A DNA stretch of 64,000 bases from CAKUFA01 sp963627465 (GCA_963627465.1 CAVGBO010000014.1:12446-76445), one strand, 5' to 3'; positions 53,042 through 62,080 are shown, numbered from the stretch's first letter. Notes: generated by a model from the sequence alone, not told the origin. Program-made: numbers and translations.

Positions 53042-53482
53042 TTAGTTCAGCTGTGCCTGAAGGGCGTCAACCTGCTGCTGCAATGCCTCAATTTCCTTTC
53101 GCAGATCTTCCGCCTGCTGCAATGCTTCCGTCTCCTCGGCTTTTGCCGCTTCGATGGCTGCCTCCAACGTTTTCTTTTCTTCCCGGAGGGTTTTCCGCTG
53201 CGCCTTCAAATCCGTCACTGTGGCCTGCGCCGCTTCCGCTTCCGGCAGCACGGTATCCAGCTCCTCCTGGGTCTTGGGCAGCTTTTCCACCACCTGATCG
53301 TACTCGTACTGCTGCTTCTTCTCCCTTTGGTGGCTGGTATCAACACTTCGTGTCAAGTCTTCTACCTGATACCGCAGGGAAACATCCTCCACGGTGCAAT
53401 AGGCAACAACGACGCACACCGAAAGCATCACCAGGGCAAACACCAAGCGAAACCACATCGGCAGGCCTGTGGAATGTCGCAT
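53042..53482 (-). CDS. Short membrane-anchored coiled-coil protein
   Basis: A 146-residue protein of unknown function with one N-terminal membrane helix (about 9-28, WFRLVFALVMLSVCVVVAYC) and a Glu/Lys/Gln-rich coiled coil over the rest. It has no known catalytic domain. The overall plan resembles the N-terminal half of the neighbouring FMN-binding protein, as if the flavin domain were missing. Start at 53482 follows GGGAGG but with a long spacing, so the exact start is uncertain. It lies 66 bp upstream of the FMN-binding gene in transcription order and may share its mRNA. Confidence 0.6.
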   Translation of the reverse strand: MRHSTGLPMWFRLVFALVMLSVCVVVAYCTVEDVSLRYQVEDLTRSVDTSHQREKKQQYEYDQVVEKLPKTQEELDTVLPEAEAAQATVTDLKAQRKTLREEKKTLEAAIEAAKAEETEALQQAEDLRKEIEALQQQVDALQAQLN

Positions 53483-53554
53483 CAGGCAAAAAACCTCCCA
53501 CTTGATTCTTGTTTTATTGTAGCATACATTCCTGAAAAAGAAAAGCAAACCGGG

Positions 53555-53597
53555 AAAATAAAACAGCGGATGTACCGATTGCTCAGCACATCCGCTC
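53555..53597 (-). terminator. Terminator of uvrA
   Basis: A 9-bp stem AGCGGATGT (53565-53573)/ACATCCGCT (53588-53596), loop of 14 bases; on the minus strand it is followed by TTTTATTTT. Confidence 0.82.
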
Positions 53598-53601
53598 AAA
53601 C

Positions 53602-56436
53602 TCATTTTCTTTCCAGAACAGGCTTCAGATATTGACCGGTAAAGGAAGCCGGGCAAGCCGCCACTTCCTCCGGCGTGCCGGTGCACACCACCGTACCGCC
53701 GCCATCGCCCCCCTCAGGCCCTAGGTCGATCAGGTAATCCGCCACCTTGATCACATCCAGATTGTGCTCGATGACCATCACCGTATTGCCTGCATCCGTC
53801 AGCCGCTGAAGCACGGCAATGAGCCGATCCACATCCGCCATGTGCAGGCCGGTGGTAGGCTCATCCAGCAGGTAAATCGTTCTGCCAGTGTCCCGGCGGC
53901 TTAGCTCCGTAGCCAGCTTCACCCGCTGTGCCTCACCGCCGGAAAGGGTCGTAGACGCCTGCCCCAGCTTCATGTAGCCCAAGCCCACATCGTAAAGAGT
54001 CTCCAGCTTTCGGCAGATGCCCGGGTGATTCTCGAAGAAGTGCATGGCTTCTTCCACGTTCATGTCCAGCACTTCGTAAATGTTCTTTCCCTTGTAAGTA
54101 ACCTCCAAGGTTTCCCGGTTATACCGCTTGCCCTTGCACACCTCGCAGGGCACGAAAATATCCGGCAGGAAGTGCATTTCGATTTTCAGCAGACCGTCTC
54201 CGCCGCAGGCTTCGCACCTTCCGCCCTTTACATTAAAGGAAAAGCGATTCTCCTTATAGCCCCGTGCCTTTGCTTCCGGGCACTGGGCGAAGATTTTGCG
54301 GATCATGTCAAACAGGCCGGTGTAGGTGGCCGGATTGCTCCGGGGCGTGCGGCCAATGGGGCTTTGGTCAATCATGATGATTTTATCCAGCTGTTCCACG
54401 CCCTCCATGCTGTGGAACTTGCCGGGGCGGGTCTTGGCTCGGTTCAGCACTCGTGCCAGATGCTTGTACAGAATCTCATTGACCAGGCTGCTCTTTCCTG
54501 ATCCGCTGACGCCGGTCACGCAGCACAGCACCCCTAAGGGAACTTGCACATCAATATTCTTCAGATTGTGTTCCTGTGCGCCGTGAATGGTCAGCCATCC
54601 GGCAGGCGTGCGGCGCTGCTGTGGCACGGCAATTTTCTTCTTGCCGGAAAGGTATTGCCCCGTCAGGCTTTCCGGGCAGGCCTTGATATCCTCCACCGTG
54701 CCCTGGGCAACGATGTTGCCCCCGTGAATGCCTGCCCCCGGCCCTACGTCCACAATCCAGTCGGCGGCGTACATGGTATCTTCATCGTGCTCCACCACAA
54801 TAAGGGTATTGCCCAGATCCCGCATCCGCTTCAAGGTGTTGATCAGCTTCTGATTATCCCGTTGGTGCAGGCCGATGGAAGGCTCATCCAGCACATACAG
54901 CACGCCCATCAAGGCGGAACCGATCTGGGTTGCCAGACGAATCCGCTGGGCTTCTCCGCCGGAAAGGGTGCCTGCCGCCCGACCAAGGGTCAGGTAGCCT
55001 AAGCCCACATCGATCAGGAAGCCCAGCCGGGCATCAATTTCCTTCAGGATTTGGGCTGCGATCATGGATTCCTTTTCGGTCAGCGTCAAGCTTTGGAAGA
55101 ACGTGCGGGCCTCATGAATGGGCAGTGCGGATACTTCTGCCAGATTCTTGCCGTTCACCGTGACCCCAAGGGCTTCCGGCTTCAGCCGCTGCCCGTGGCA
55201 GGCAGGGCACTCCTCCTCCGCCATGTATTCCTCATAGGCCTGCTTCATTACGTCGGATTTGGTTTCCATGTACCGACGTTCCATGGTGGGGATGACCCCT
55301 TCAAAGGCCGTGGCATACTCTGCCATGCCCCGGGGGCCTTCATAATGGATGGTTATTTTATCCTTTCCCGTGCCGTAGAGAATGGCCTTCCATGCTTCCT
55401 TGGAGAACTCCTTTACCGGCGTATCCAGGGTAAAGCCGTACTTCTCCCCCATAGCAGTGAAGTACTGAGCCGCAATGCCGTTATCCTCCTCCGCATTGAA
55501 GCCCATGGCGTTCAGTGCGCCTTGGCGGAGGCTTTTGTTCTTATCCGGGAAGAGGATGTCCGGGCTAATCTTCATCCGTGTGCCTAAGCCGGAACATTCC
55601 GGGCAGGCACCGAAGGGACTGTTAAAGGAAAACATCCGGGGCGCAAGCTCCTCAATGGAAATGCCGCAGTCCGGGCAGGCGTAATTCATGGAGCACAGCA
55701 GCTCCCCCTTGTCGAACAGGTCGAAGATGACCAGTCCCCCGGACTGATTGGCCGCCGTCTCAATGGAGTCCGTCAGCCGCTGGCGCATTTCCTTGCCGGA
55801 GCGCACAATCAGCCGATCCACCACGAATTCGATGGTGTGCTTCTTCTTTTTATCCAGGTCAGGGGTATCGTCCAGCTCGTACATGTCACCGTCAATCCGC
55901 ACACGAACGAAGCCGCTTTTCCTTGCCTTCTCCAGCACGGCCGCATGCTCACCCTTCCGGGCACGCACCACGGGAGCAAGCACCTGCAGCCGGGTGCCTT
56001 CCGGGTACTGGAGCACCGCATCCACCATTTGGTCGACCGTCTGCTGCTTGATTTCCTTACCGCAGACAGGGCAATGGGGAATACCGATCCTCGCCCACAG
56101 CAGCCGAAGATAGTCGTAAATTTCCGTTACCGTGCCCACGGTTGACCGGGGATTGCGGCTGGTGGTTTTCTGGTCAATGGAGATGGCCGGGCTTAAGCCT
56201 TCAATGGCATCCACATCCGGCTTCTCCATTTGCCCCAGAAACTGCCGGGCATAGCTGGAAAGGGACTCCACATACCGGCGCTGACCTTCCGCATAAATGG
56301 TATCAAAGGCCAGGCTGCTCTTTCCCGAGCCGGACAAGCCGGTGAACACCACCAGCTTGTTTCTCGGCACGGTCAGGCTCACATTTTGCAGGTTATGTTC
56401 TCTCGCACCGCGAATGATCAGTGCATCATTGGACAT
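53602..56436 (-). CDS. uvrA: Excinuclease ABC subunit A
   Basis: DNA damage sensor of nucleotide excision repair, 944 residues, full length. It starts with an ABC domain (REHNLQNVSL, GLSGSGKSSLAFDT), contains the UvrB-binding and zinc regions with cysteine pairs (CPVC, CPDC; later CEACGG and CEVC), and ends with a second ABC module (GVSGSGKSSLVNEIL, TTLSGGEAQRVKLA, LLDEPTTGLHMADVD). A mid LSGGEAQRIRLATQIG signature belongs to the first ATPase. It lies 15 bp after the DUF362 gene and is probably cotranscribed with it. Confidence 0.97.
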   Translation of the reverse strand: MSNDALIIRGAREHNLQNVSLTVPRNKLVVFTGLSGSGKSSLAFDTIYAEGQRRYVESLSSYARQFLGQMEKPDVDAIEGLSPAISIDQKTTSRNPRSTVGTVTEIYDYLRLLWARIGIPHCPVCGKEIKQQTVDQMVDAVLQYPEGTRLQVLAPVVRARKGEHAAVLEKARKSGFVRVRIDGDMYELDDTPDLDKKKKHTIEFVVDRLIVRSGKEMRQRLTDSIETAANQSGGLVIFDLFDKGELLCSMNYACPDCGISIEELAPRMFSFNSPFGACPECSGLGTRMKISPDILFPDKNKSLRQGALNAMGFNAEEDNGIAAQYFTAMGEKYGFTLDTPVKEFSKEAWKAILYGTGKDKITIHYEGPRGMAEYATAFEGVIPTMERRYMETKSDVMKQAYEEYMAEEECPACHGQRLKPEALGVTVNGKNLAEVSALPIHEARTFFQSLTLTEKESMIAAQILKEIDARLGFLIDVGLGYLTLGRAAGTLSGGEAQRIRLATQIGSALMGVLYVLDEPSIGLHQRDNQKLINTLKRMRDLGNTLIVVEHDEDTMYAADWIVDVGPGAGIHGGNIVAQGTVEDIKACPESLTGQYLSGKKKIAVPQQRRTPAGWLTIHGAQEHNLKNIDVQVPLGVLCCVTGVSGSGKSSLVNEILYKHLARVLNRAKTRPGKFHSMEGVEQLDKIIMIDQSPIGRTPRSNPATYTGLFDMIRKIFAQCPEAKARGYKENRFSFNVKGGRCEACGGDGLLKIEMHFLPDIFVPCEVCKGKRYNRETLEVTYKGKNIYEVLDMNVEEAMHFFENHPGICRKLETLYDVGLGYMKLGQASTTLSGGEAQRVKLATELSRRDTGRTIYLLDEPTTGLHMADVDRLIAVLQRLTDAGNTVMVIEHNLDVIKVADYLIDLGPEGGDGGGTVVCTGTPEEVAACPASFTGQYLKPVLERK

Positions 56437-56451
56437 GGCATACCTCGTACA

Positions 56452-57558
56452 TTACTTAATGGTGATCAGCTCATACTCCCGAGTGCCCAGGCCGATCTTC
56501 TCGCCGTGGGACAGCTGCATCTGCCAGTGGGTATCCGGGTAGCTGTTATGGAAGTGATCCTCGCTTGCATGGGGCATTTCGCTCAGGCGGGAACCGGGAA
56601 TGGGCTCCTGCTTCAGGCAGGCATCGGCACAGGCCTGATCCAGTGCCACAGGGTCAAAGCTGGCGAACATGCCTACATCCGGCAGGATGGGCAGGTCATT
56701 TTCCGCATGGCAGTCGCAGCAGGGGCTGATGTCCATCACCAAAGAAATATGGAACTGAGGCCGATCCTTAACCACAGCCAGGGCATACTCCGCCATTTTG
56801 CAGCAGAGCAGATCATTGGTCTCATCCCCGGCTGCATAGGTGGCATCCTTGGGGCATACGCCGATGCACCGGCCGCAGCCCACGCACTTGCTGTGATCAA
56901 TGGATGCCTTGTGATTGGTAATGGTAATGGCGCTGTGGGCGCAAATCTTCTGGCAACGACCGCAGCCTACGCACACGCTCTGATCCACATCCGGCTTGCC
57001 GGCAGAGTGCTGCTCCATCTTGCCTGCTCGGGAACCGCAGCCCATGCCGATGTTCTTAATGGTACCGCCGAAGCCTGTGCCCTCGTGACCCTTGAAGTGG
57101 GTCAGGCTGACAAAAGCGTCCGCATCCATGATGGCACGGCCGATCTTGGCTTCCTTCACATAGTCGCCGTCAATGGGCACAAGGGTTTCGTCCGTGCCCT
57201 TCAGGCCATCGGCAATCAGCACATGGCAACCCGTGTTGTAGGGGTTGAACCCGTTCTGATAAGCGGTCTCGATATGATCCAGGGCGTTCTTCCGGCTGCC
57301 CACATACAGGGTGTTGCAGTCCGTCAGGAAGGGACGGCCGCCCAGCTTCTTAATGTGATCCGCCACCACCCGGGCATAGTTGGGGCGCAGGAAGGCCAGG
57401 TTGCCCATTTCCCCGAAGTGGATTTTAATGGCCGTGAATTTATCCTGAAAATCAATGCTGTCCATGCCGGCTCTGGTCATCAGTTTATCCAGCTTATCCA
57501 GCAGAGACGTGGTGTTATGGGTACGCAAATCGGTAAAATACACCTTGGATGCGCTCAT
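56452..57558 (-). CDS. DUF362 protein with two 4Fe-4S clusters
   Basis: A 368-residue cytosolic protein of the DUF362 family. The first 180 residues form the DUF362 domain (KIHFGEMGNLAFLRPNYARVV, LTDCNTLYVGSRKNA, FGGTIKNIGMGC). Two ferredoxin-type motifs follow, CVGCGRCQKIC and CVGCGRCIGVC, each with a nearby Pro or Cys, able to hold two 4Fe-4S clusters. Family members act as electron-transfer or assembly proteins, but no reaction is proven. Start at 57558 follows an AGGAGGA site. The promoter is at 57597-57624 and uvrA follows. Confidence 0.8.
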   Translation of the reverse strand: MSASKVYFTDLRTHNTTSLLDKLDKLMTRAGMDSIDFQDKFTAIKIHFGEMGNLAFLRPNYARVVADHIKKLGGRPFLTDCNTLYVGSRKNALDHIETAYQNGFNPYNTGCHVLIADGLKGTDETLVPIDGDYVKEAKIGRAIMDADAFVSLTHFKGHEGTGFGGTIKNIGMGCGSRAGKMEQHSAGKPDVDQSVCVGCGRCQKICAHSAITITNHKASIDHSKCVGCGRCIGVCPKDATYAAGDETNDLLCCKMAEYALAVVKDRPQFHISLVMDISPCCDCHAENDLPILPDVGMFASFDPVALDQACADACLKQEPIPGSRLSEMPHASEDHFHNSYPDTHWQMQLSHGEKIGLGTREYELITIK

Positions 57559-57596
57559 GTTTTTTCCTCCTACCATCTACCATGATGTTCCTGAAT

Positions 57597-57624
57597 AGTT
57601 TATCACATCTTTCCCTCTTGTCAA
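57597..57624 (-). promoter_or_regulatory. Promoter of the DUF362-uvrA operon
   Basis: On the minus strand perfect TTGACA (57619-57624), 16-bp spacer, TAAACT (57597-57602). No SOS-box palindrome was recognised at this promoter. Confidence 0.7.
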
Positions 57625-57659
57625 CGGGAACACGAACGGGCATTTGTCAGCTGCTGCCA

Positions 57660-57697
57660 AAGAAAAAGGCCTTGACCGCTTCCAGTCAAGACCTTTC
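57660..57697 (-). terminator. Terminator after the P-loop kinase gene
   Basis: AAAGGCCTTGAC (57665-57676) pairs with GTCAAGACCTTT (57685-57696) with one mismatch; on the minus strand a T-run follows. Confidence 0.8.
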
Positions 57698-57716
57698 TTC
57701 CTATCTCATGCAGCTG

Positions 57717-58298
57717 TCAGGAAAGCATTCTCGTCAGGTACTCCAGAGAAGCCTTCAGTTCCGCCTGGCTGTTGTTGTTCACCACGAAGAACTCATCCGT
57801 CACCGTACGGTCGTTCAGCAGGCCAGGAATATCGTAATTCACCTTGGCACTGTACTCGTCCCAGTGCTGGATCTTCCACACGTCCCGGTCGCTGTTCCGT
57901 GCCAGCATCCGCTGGTGCACCACTTCCGGATCCGTCTTGACCCAGATGACGGCCAACTTGACACCCTTCTTGTTCAGGCGCAGGCGCAGATTCCGCATGT
58001 ACTCCGCATCCCGAACCTCCCGGGTGAAGGGTGCGTTGATGAGGCAGCGATCCGCATAATCCAAGGACTCCAGTGCCAAATCCACCACCGCATCGTACTC
58101 GTAGTTGCGGATGTTATCCTCGAAAAACTTGGAAGAACGATTATATTCCTGCCCGGCCACAACGAAAATCTGCTTGGACAGCACAATCAGCGTATCCTTA
58201 TCCAAGTAGACAATAGGATTCAGGGCACGAGCCAGCATCTTTGAAACATAGGTCTTGCCGCAGGCAGGCGGCGACGTTACCAGGATCAGGTGCTTCAT
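57717..58298 (-). CDS. P-loop nucleoside-triphosphate-binding kinase-like protein
   Basis: A 193-residue cytosolic protein with a Walker A motif VTSPPACGKTYVSKM near residue 7 and a pattern of alpha/beta segments typical of small-molecule kinases or AAA proteins. The Walker B region is probably RCLINAPFT, and RNSDRD could be the lid arginines. It may be a phosphotransferase of the AAA_33/zeta-toxin-like type; the substrate cannot be told. It is a single-gene unit between a strong promoter (58348-58376) and a terminator. Confidence 0.6.
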   Translation of the reverse strand: MKHLILVTSPPACGKTYVSKMLARALNPIVYLDKDTLIVLSKQIFVVAGQEYNRSSKFFEDNIRNYEYDAVVDLALESLDYADRCLINAPFTREVRDAEYMRNLRLRLNKKGVKLAVIWVKTDPEVVHQRMLARNSDRDVWKIQHWDEYSAKVNYDIPGLLNDRTVTDEFFVVNNNSQAELKASLEYLTRMLS

Positions 58299-58347
58299 GG
58301 GTTTCCACCGACCTCTTTCGGTTAATTTCTATGAAAAAACGTTTTGA

Positions 58348-58376
58348 ATTGTAACCAATCTGACGTGAATTGTCAA
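58348..58376 (-). promoter_or_regulatory. Promoter of the P-loop kinase gene
   Basis: On the minus strand perfect TTGACA (58371-58376), 17-bp spacer, TACAAT (58348-58353). The divergent MerR promoter starts 130 bp away. Confidence 0.8.
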
Positions 58377-58508
58377 TAAAATGTCGTGAGCTTCCGTTTT
58401 TTTCGTGATGAAAGCATTACCATGCGCTAATGAACCTTGTCAAAATGAACAAAGGGAAGGATCCTTTGGACAGCGTTTTGCAAAGAATTCACTTCCTTTG
58501 AAATTTTC

Positions 58509-58537
58509 TTGCATTCCGGTAAGAATTCGGCTACAAT
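58509..58537 (+). promoter_or_regulatory. Promoter of the MerR-type regulator gene
   Basis: TTGCAT (58509-58514), 17-bp spacer, TACAAT (58532-58537). The spacer holds an imperfect CCG...CGG dyad. The start codon is at 58594. Confidence 0.65.
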
Positions 58538-58593
58538 GATGGCACAAACCAATAGTTGCTTTCGGTTTTGCTAGTGGTAAAGGATGTGATACT

Positions 58594-59385
58594 GTGCAAT
58601 ATCTAATCGGTGAAGTTGCCCGTGCCATGGGACTGACGCCAGCCGCCCTGCATTACTACGAGCGGGTAGGGGTCAGTGAAGTCCGCATCAACAACAAAAC
58701 CCGGCGGCAGTATTCCGTCCGTGATGTTTTGCGCTTGGCCAGCTACCGCAAGTACCGCAGCATGGAACTGCCCATGAAGGAGATTGCCCGTCAATTTGCC
58801 GACGAGGAAGGATCCTTTGAGGAAATCGGCGACCGGCTGGGGCAGCAGGCCGTCCTTACCCTGGAAATGGTGGAGAAATACCGGCAGCTCCACGAGGACA
58901 TTTGCTGGTTTCAGCAGGCCATTGCCCGTTCCGTGGGGCGCATCGAGCACATTGACGTGGCAGGTATTCCGGAATCCTACGTGCTTTCCTATGGTGTAGA
59001 CGGAGTCATTAGCCACAGCAAGGAAGAGCAGACGTATCTATCCCAGTGGCTGGAGCAGATGCCTGCCACCCGAATCAGCGAAATCTGCAGCCCGGACGGA
59101 AGTGCCCGGTTCGCCTACAGCATTGATCTGCACCGAGGAGAGGCGCTGGGACTCCATCAAACCCCCGGCGTAATCACCCTTGCCTCCAAGCCCGCCCTGC
59201 ACACCTATATTTCCCGCCCCCGAAAATACAGCGAGCAGCCGGAGGTCACTTTTGCCCTGCTGCGAGCCTACCTGGAGGAGCATGGCTTTACCCAGGACGG
59301 TATGGGGCTGGGCATTGACCTGTGCGTATCCCGGGCAGGCAGTGAGCGGAACACTTTATGCGAAGTTTGGCTTCCAATTAAATAG
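58594..59385 (+). CDS. MerR-family transcriptional regulator
   Basis: A 263-residue protein starting with GTG. Residues 1-70 are the MerR winged helix (YLIGEVARAMGLTPAALHYYERVGV, then RQYSVRDVLRLASYRKYRSM), followed by a helical linker. Residues about 125-263 form a variant GyrI-like/effector-binding domain (SYVLSYGVDGVI and GMGLGIDLCVSRAGSE). The effector is unknown. It precedes the secreted flavin reductase gene by 140 bp and could control it, perhaps in response to its substrate. No Cys cluster for metal is seen. Confidence 0.85.
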   Translation: MQYLIGEVARAMGLTPAALHYYERVGVSEVRINNKTRRQYSVRDVLRLASYRKYRSMELPMKEIARQFADEEGSFEEIGDRLGQQAVLTLEMVEKYRQLHEDICWFQQAIARSVGRIEHIDVAGIPESYVLSYGVDGVISHSKEEQTYLSQWLEQMPATRISEICSPDGSARFAYSIDLHRGEALGLHQTPGVITLASKPALHTYISRPRKYSEQPEVTFALLRAYLEEHGFTQDGMGLGIDLCVSRAGSERNTLCEVWLPIK

Positions 59386-59480
59386 GGTTCTGTTCGCCTT
59401 CTTTCTTTCCGAAATGCGAAAAAATTGTGAAAAAATCTTGAACCGAAAGTAGCTTTATGATTTATACTATTCCTGCAAGG

Positions 59481-59502
59481 CATTGACAGCGTTTTGTCAA
59501 TG
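59481..59502 (+). promoter_or_regulatory. 22-bp inverted repeat before the reductase gene
   Basis: CATTGACA (59481-59488) and TGTCAATG (59495-59502) are perfect inverted repeats with a 6-base loop, ending nine bases before the AAGGAGG site. It may be an operator for the MerR-type protein or an mRNA hairpin. A weak upstream promoter (TTGAAC at 59438, TATACT at 59463, 19-bp spacer) is the only candidate before it. Confidence 0.5.
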
Positions 59503-59525
59503 ACGACATGAAGGAGGAAAGAAAA

Positions 59526-62027
59526 ATGAAGAAGCTGCTTGCTATGCTGCTGAGCGTATGCATGCTGCTGTCCATGGTTACTTTCGCAGCCGTGGCAGAA
59601 GGCAAGTATACCCCCGGCGAGTATGAAGGCACTGCCCAGGGCTTCGGCGGTACGGTTACCGTGAAGGTCACTGTGGACGAGAATGCCGTGACGGCTGTGA
59701 CCGTAACCGGTGAAAACGAGACGCCCGCACTGGGCGGCGCTGCCATTGAGGGCTACAACACCTCTCTGGTGGGTGTCACCGATGCAGACGCTGTGGAAGT
59801 GACCAGCGGTGCTACCGTGACCAGCACGGCCGTGAAGGACGCTCTGGCTCAGGCACTGGCTGCCGCTGCCGGCGAGGAGCAGACCACCGGCGAAATCAAG
59901 TTTGTGCCCGGCGAGTACGAAGGTACCGCCACCGGCTACAACGGCGACGTGACCCTGAAGGTGACCTTCGGTGAAACCACCATCGAGAACATCGAAGTGG
60001 TCTCCAGCAAGGAAACCGAGCATGTGGGCGATGTTGCTTTCGAGCCCATGTTCGAGAACATCAAGGCCTTCACCTCCACCGGTGTGGATGTGGTGTCCGG
60101 TGCTACCTTCACCAGCCGTGCTGTGCTGAACGCAGTGAACGACGCTGCTGAAAAGGCCGGCTGCGACAAGGCTGCCCTGACCAAGGGCGCTGTTCCCTTC
60201 GCCTATGAAGCCAAGGACGCCATCGAAGAGACCTATGACGTGGTTGTGGTTGGTGCCGGCGGTGCCGGTATGGCTGCTGCCGCACAGGCTGCCCAGGACG
60301 GCAACACCGTGCTGGTGATTGAGAAGAACGCTGAAGTCGGCGGCAACACCCTGGTTTCCGGCGGTCAGTATCAGAGCGTGATGCCCTACCTGGTGTGGGA
60401 TGCCAACGATCCCGATGCCACCACCGGCGTCGGCTATGACGGCAACACCTACAACAAGGTTGTGGAAAGCATTGCTACCGTTGATGAGCTGAAGACCATC
60501 CTGAACTGGAGCGAAGAACCCTTCGACGAAGATTACTACAAGGATCACGAGTTTGTGGCAGGCGACATTGAAGAGCTGAGCAAGCACGGCGTGCATGCTG
60601 AGTATCTGCCCACCCTGCAGGCTCTGAAGGCCGAGATTCAGGCTTATCTGGACTGGGCACAGCCCAAGATCGATGCCGGTGCCGGCGAGCTGACCCTGTT
60701 CTCCACCGTGAACCTGCACATCTTCCAGACCTACTACGGCGGTCTGCGTCCCTCTGCTGACATGAGCAGCTGGATCTATGGCGACTTCGACCTGGTGAAT
60801 CAGTTCATCCAGGGCGGCCAGGAGCTGAAGCAGTGGCTGGAAGCTCAGGGTTCTACCTTTGTGGAAGACACCCAGCCCACCCTGATCGGCGCCCTGTGGT
60901 ATCGTGAAAACGAGTTCGTTGGCGCAACCATCGACGGTGTGGACTACGCTGGCCGTTGGGGCACCTACTTCAAGGCTCCCATGAACACCCTGCTGAACAC
61001 CGCTGAAACCGCTGCCTTCAACAAGATCATGCTGCGCACCACTGCCAATGAGCTGATCTATGAAGACGGCAAGGTCACCGGCGTGAAGGCTACCCAGTAT
61101 GACGGCACCGAAGTCACCGCTCATGCCACCAAGGGCGTGATCCTGGCTACCGGCGGCTACGCTGCTAACCTGGAAATGGTGGTTGACACCAACGTTTACT
61201 GGTCCAGCGAGTATGTTTCCACCAGCACCAAGACCACCAACCGTTCTTCCCTGCAGGGCGACGGCATTACCATGGCCCAGGCTGTGGGCGCTGACGTAAC
61301 CGGCATGGGCTTCACGCAGATGATGCCCATCAGCTGGGTGGACAACGGCAACCTGGCCTTCGGCGGCGGCAACTACGCCATCTACATCAACCCCACCACC
61401 GGCAAGCGTTTCGTGGATGAAACCTCCGAGCGTGACGTGCTGAGCCTGGCGGAATTCCGCAATGGCATTGAGCACAACGGCACCAAGGGTGTGTTCGTCG
61501 AAATCGCTAACGCTTCCTCCAAGATCCCCGGCCCGTACCTGTACGGTGATGAGGATGTGGAATGGCGTCAGTACGTCCGCACGGTGGACGAGCTGGCTGA
61601 CCTGTTCACCTCTCTGGGTCTGCCCACCGATGCCGAGACTGTCCGTGCTACCATCGAGAGCTACGACAAGGCAGTGATGGCCGGCGAACAGCCTGAAGAC
61701 GTAAAGAAGACCAACCCCAACGCCCTGATCGGTTCTGCTGAGAAGGATGAGAACGGCAAGTACCTGCCTGACACCTACACCCTGGATGGTGTGGAACTGC
61801 GCATTCGTCTGCTGGCTCCTTCCACCCACCACACCATGGGCGGCGTGAAGGTTGACACCGAGCGTCACGTGCTGGATACCAACGGTGCTGTTATCTCCGG
61901 CCTGTATGCGGCTGGCGAAGTCACCGGCGGCATCCACGGCGGCAACCGTCTGGGCGGCAACGCCATCGTTGAAATCTATGTTTCCGGCCGTACCGCAGCC
62001 CAGGCTGTAACGGCTGACAACAAGTAA
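59526..62027 (+). CDS. Secreted FAD-dependent reductase with two FMN-binding domains
   Basis: An 833-residue exported flavoprotein. The signal peptide (1-24, ending AVAEG) has no clear lipobox. Two FMN_bind domains follow, 28-112 and 128-205, each with the SGAT attachment motif (94-97 TSGATVTST; 191-194 VSGATFTSR) for ApbE-linked FMN. From 237 comes a fumarate reductase-type flavoprotein: VVVVGAGGAGMAAAA binds FAD; THHTMGG and HGGNRLGGNAIVE hold substrate and FAD residues. Related enzymes reduce fumarate, urocanate or other unsaturated acids outside the cell using electrons from a membrane relay. Substrate unknown. Start at 59526 has AAGGAGG; the ATG at 59508 overlaps it. Confidence 0.9.
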   Translation: MKKLLAMLLSVCMLLSMVTFAAVAEGKYTPGEYEGTAQGFGGTVTVKVTVDENAVTAVTVTGENETPALGGAAIEGYNTSLVGVTDADAVEVTSGATVTSTAVKDALAQALAAAAGEEQTTGEIKFVPGEYEGTATGYNGDVTLKVTFGETTIENIEVVSSKETEHVGDVAFEPMFENIKAFTSTGVDVVSGATFTSRAVLNAVNDAAEKAGCDKAALTKGAVPFAYEAKDAIEETYDVVVVGAGGAGMAAAAQAAQDGNTVLVIEKNAEVGGNTLVSGGQYQSVMPYLVWDANDPDATTGVGYDGNTYNKVVESIATVDELKTILNWSEEPFDEDYYKDHEFVAGDIEELSKHGVHAEYLPTLQALKAEIQAYLDWAQPKIDAGAGELTLFSTVNLHIFQTYYGGLRPSADMSSWIYGDFDLVNQFIQGGQELKQWLEAQGSTFVEDTQPTLIGALWYRENEFVGATIDGVDYAGRWGTYFKAPMNTLLNTAETAAFNKIMLRTTANELIYEDGKVTGVKATQYDGTEVTAHATKGVILATGGYAANLEMVVDTNVYWSSEYVSTSTKTTNRSSLQGDGITMAQAVGADVTGMGFTQMMPISWVDNGNLAFGGGNYAIYINPTTGKRFVDETSERDVLSLAEFRNGIEHNGTKGVFVEIANASSKIPGPYLYGDEDVEWRQYVRTVDELADLFTSLGLPTDAETVRATIESYDKAVMAGEQPEDVKKTNPNALIGSAEKDENGKYLPDTYTLDGVELRIRLLAPSTHHTMGGVKVDTERHVLDTNGAVISGLYAAGEVTGGIHGGNRLGGNAIVEIYVSGRTAAQAVTADNK

Positions 62028-62045
62028 GATTTCCCACGGTATTCC

Positions 62046-62080
62046 TTCCCCCTGCAGGCACTGCTTGCAGGGGGATTCTA
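62046..62080 (+). terminator. Terminator of the reductase gene
   Basis: A 9-bp stem CCCCCTGCA (62048-62056)/TGCAGGGGG (62066-62074), loop of nine bases, followed by ATTCTATTAT. Confidence 0.7.

Noticed and set aside
57597..57624. SOS (LexA) box at the uvrA operon promoter.
   Set aside because: No Bacillota-type GAAC-N4-GTTC palindrome is present in the promoter region.
59268..61937. An 889-codon open frame antisense to the secreted reductase.
   Set aside because: It mirrors the GC-rich third-position bias of the real gene, has no recognisable domain, and the sense frame has a signal peptide and clear cofactor motifs.
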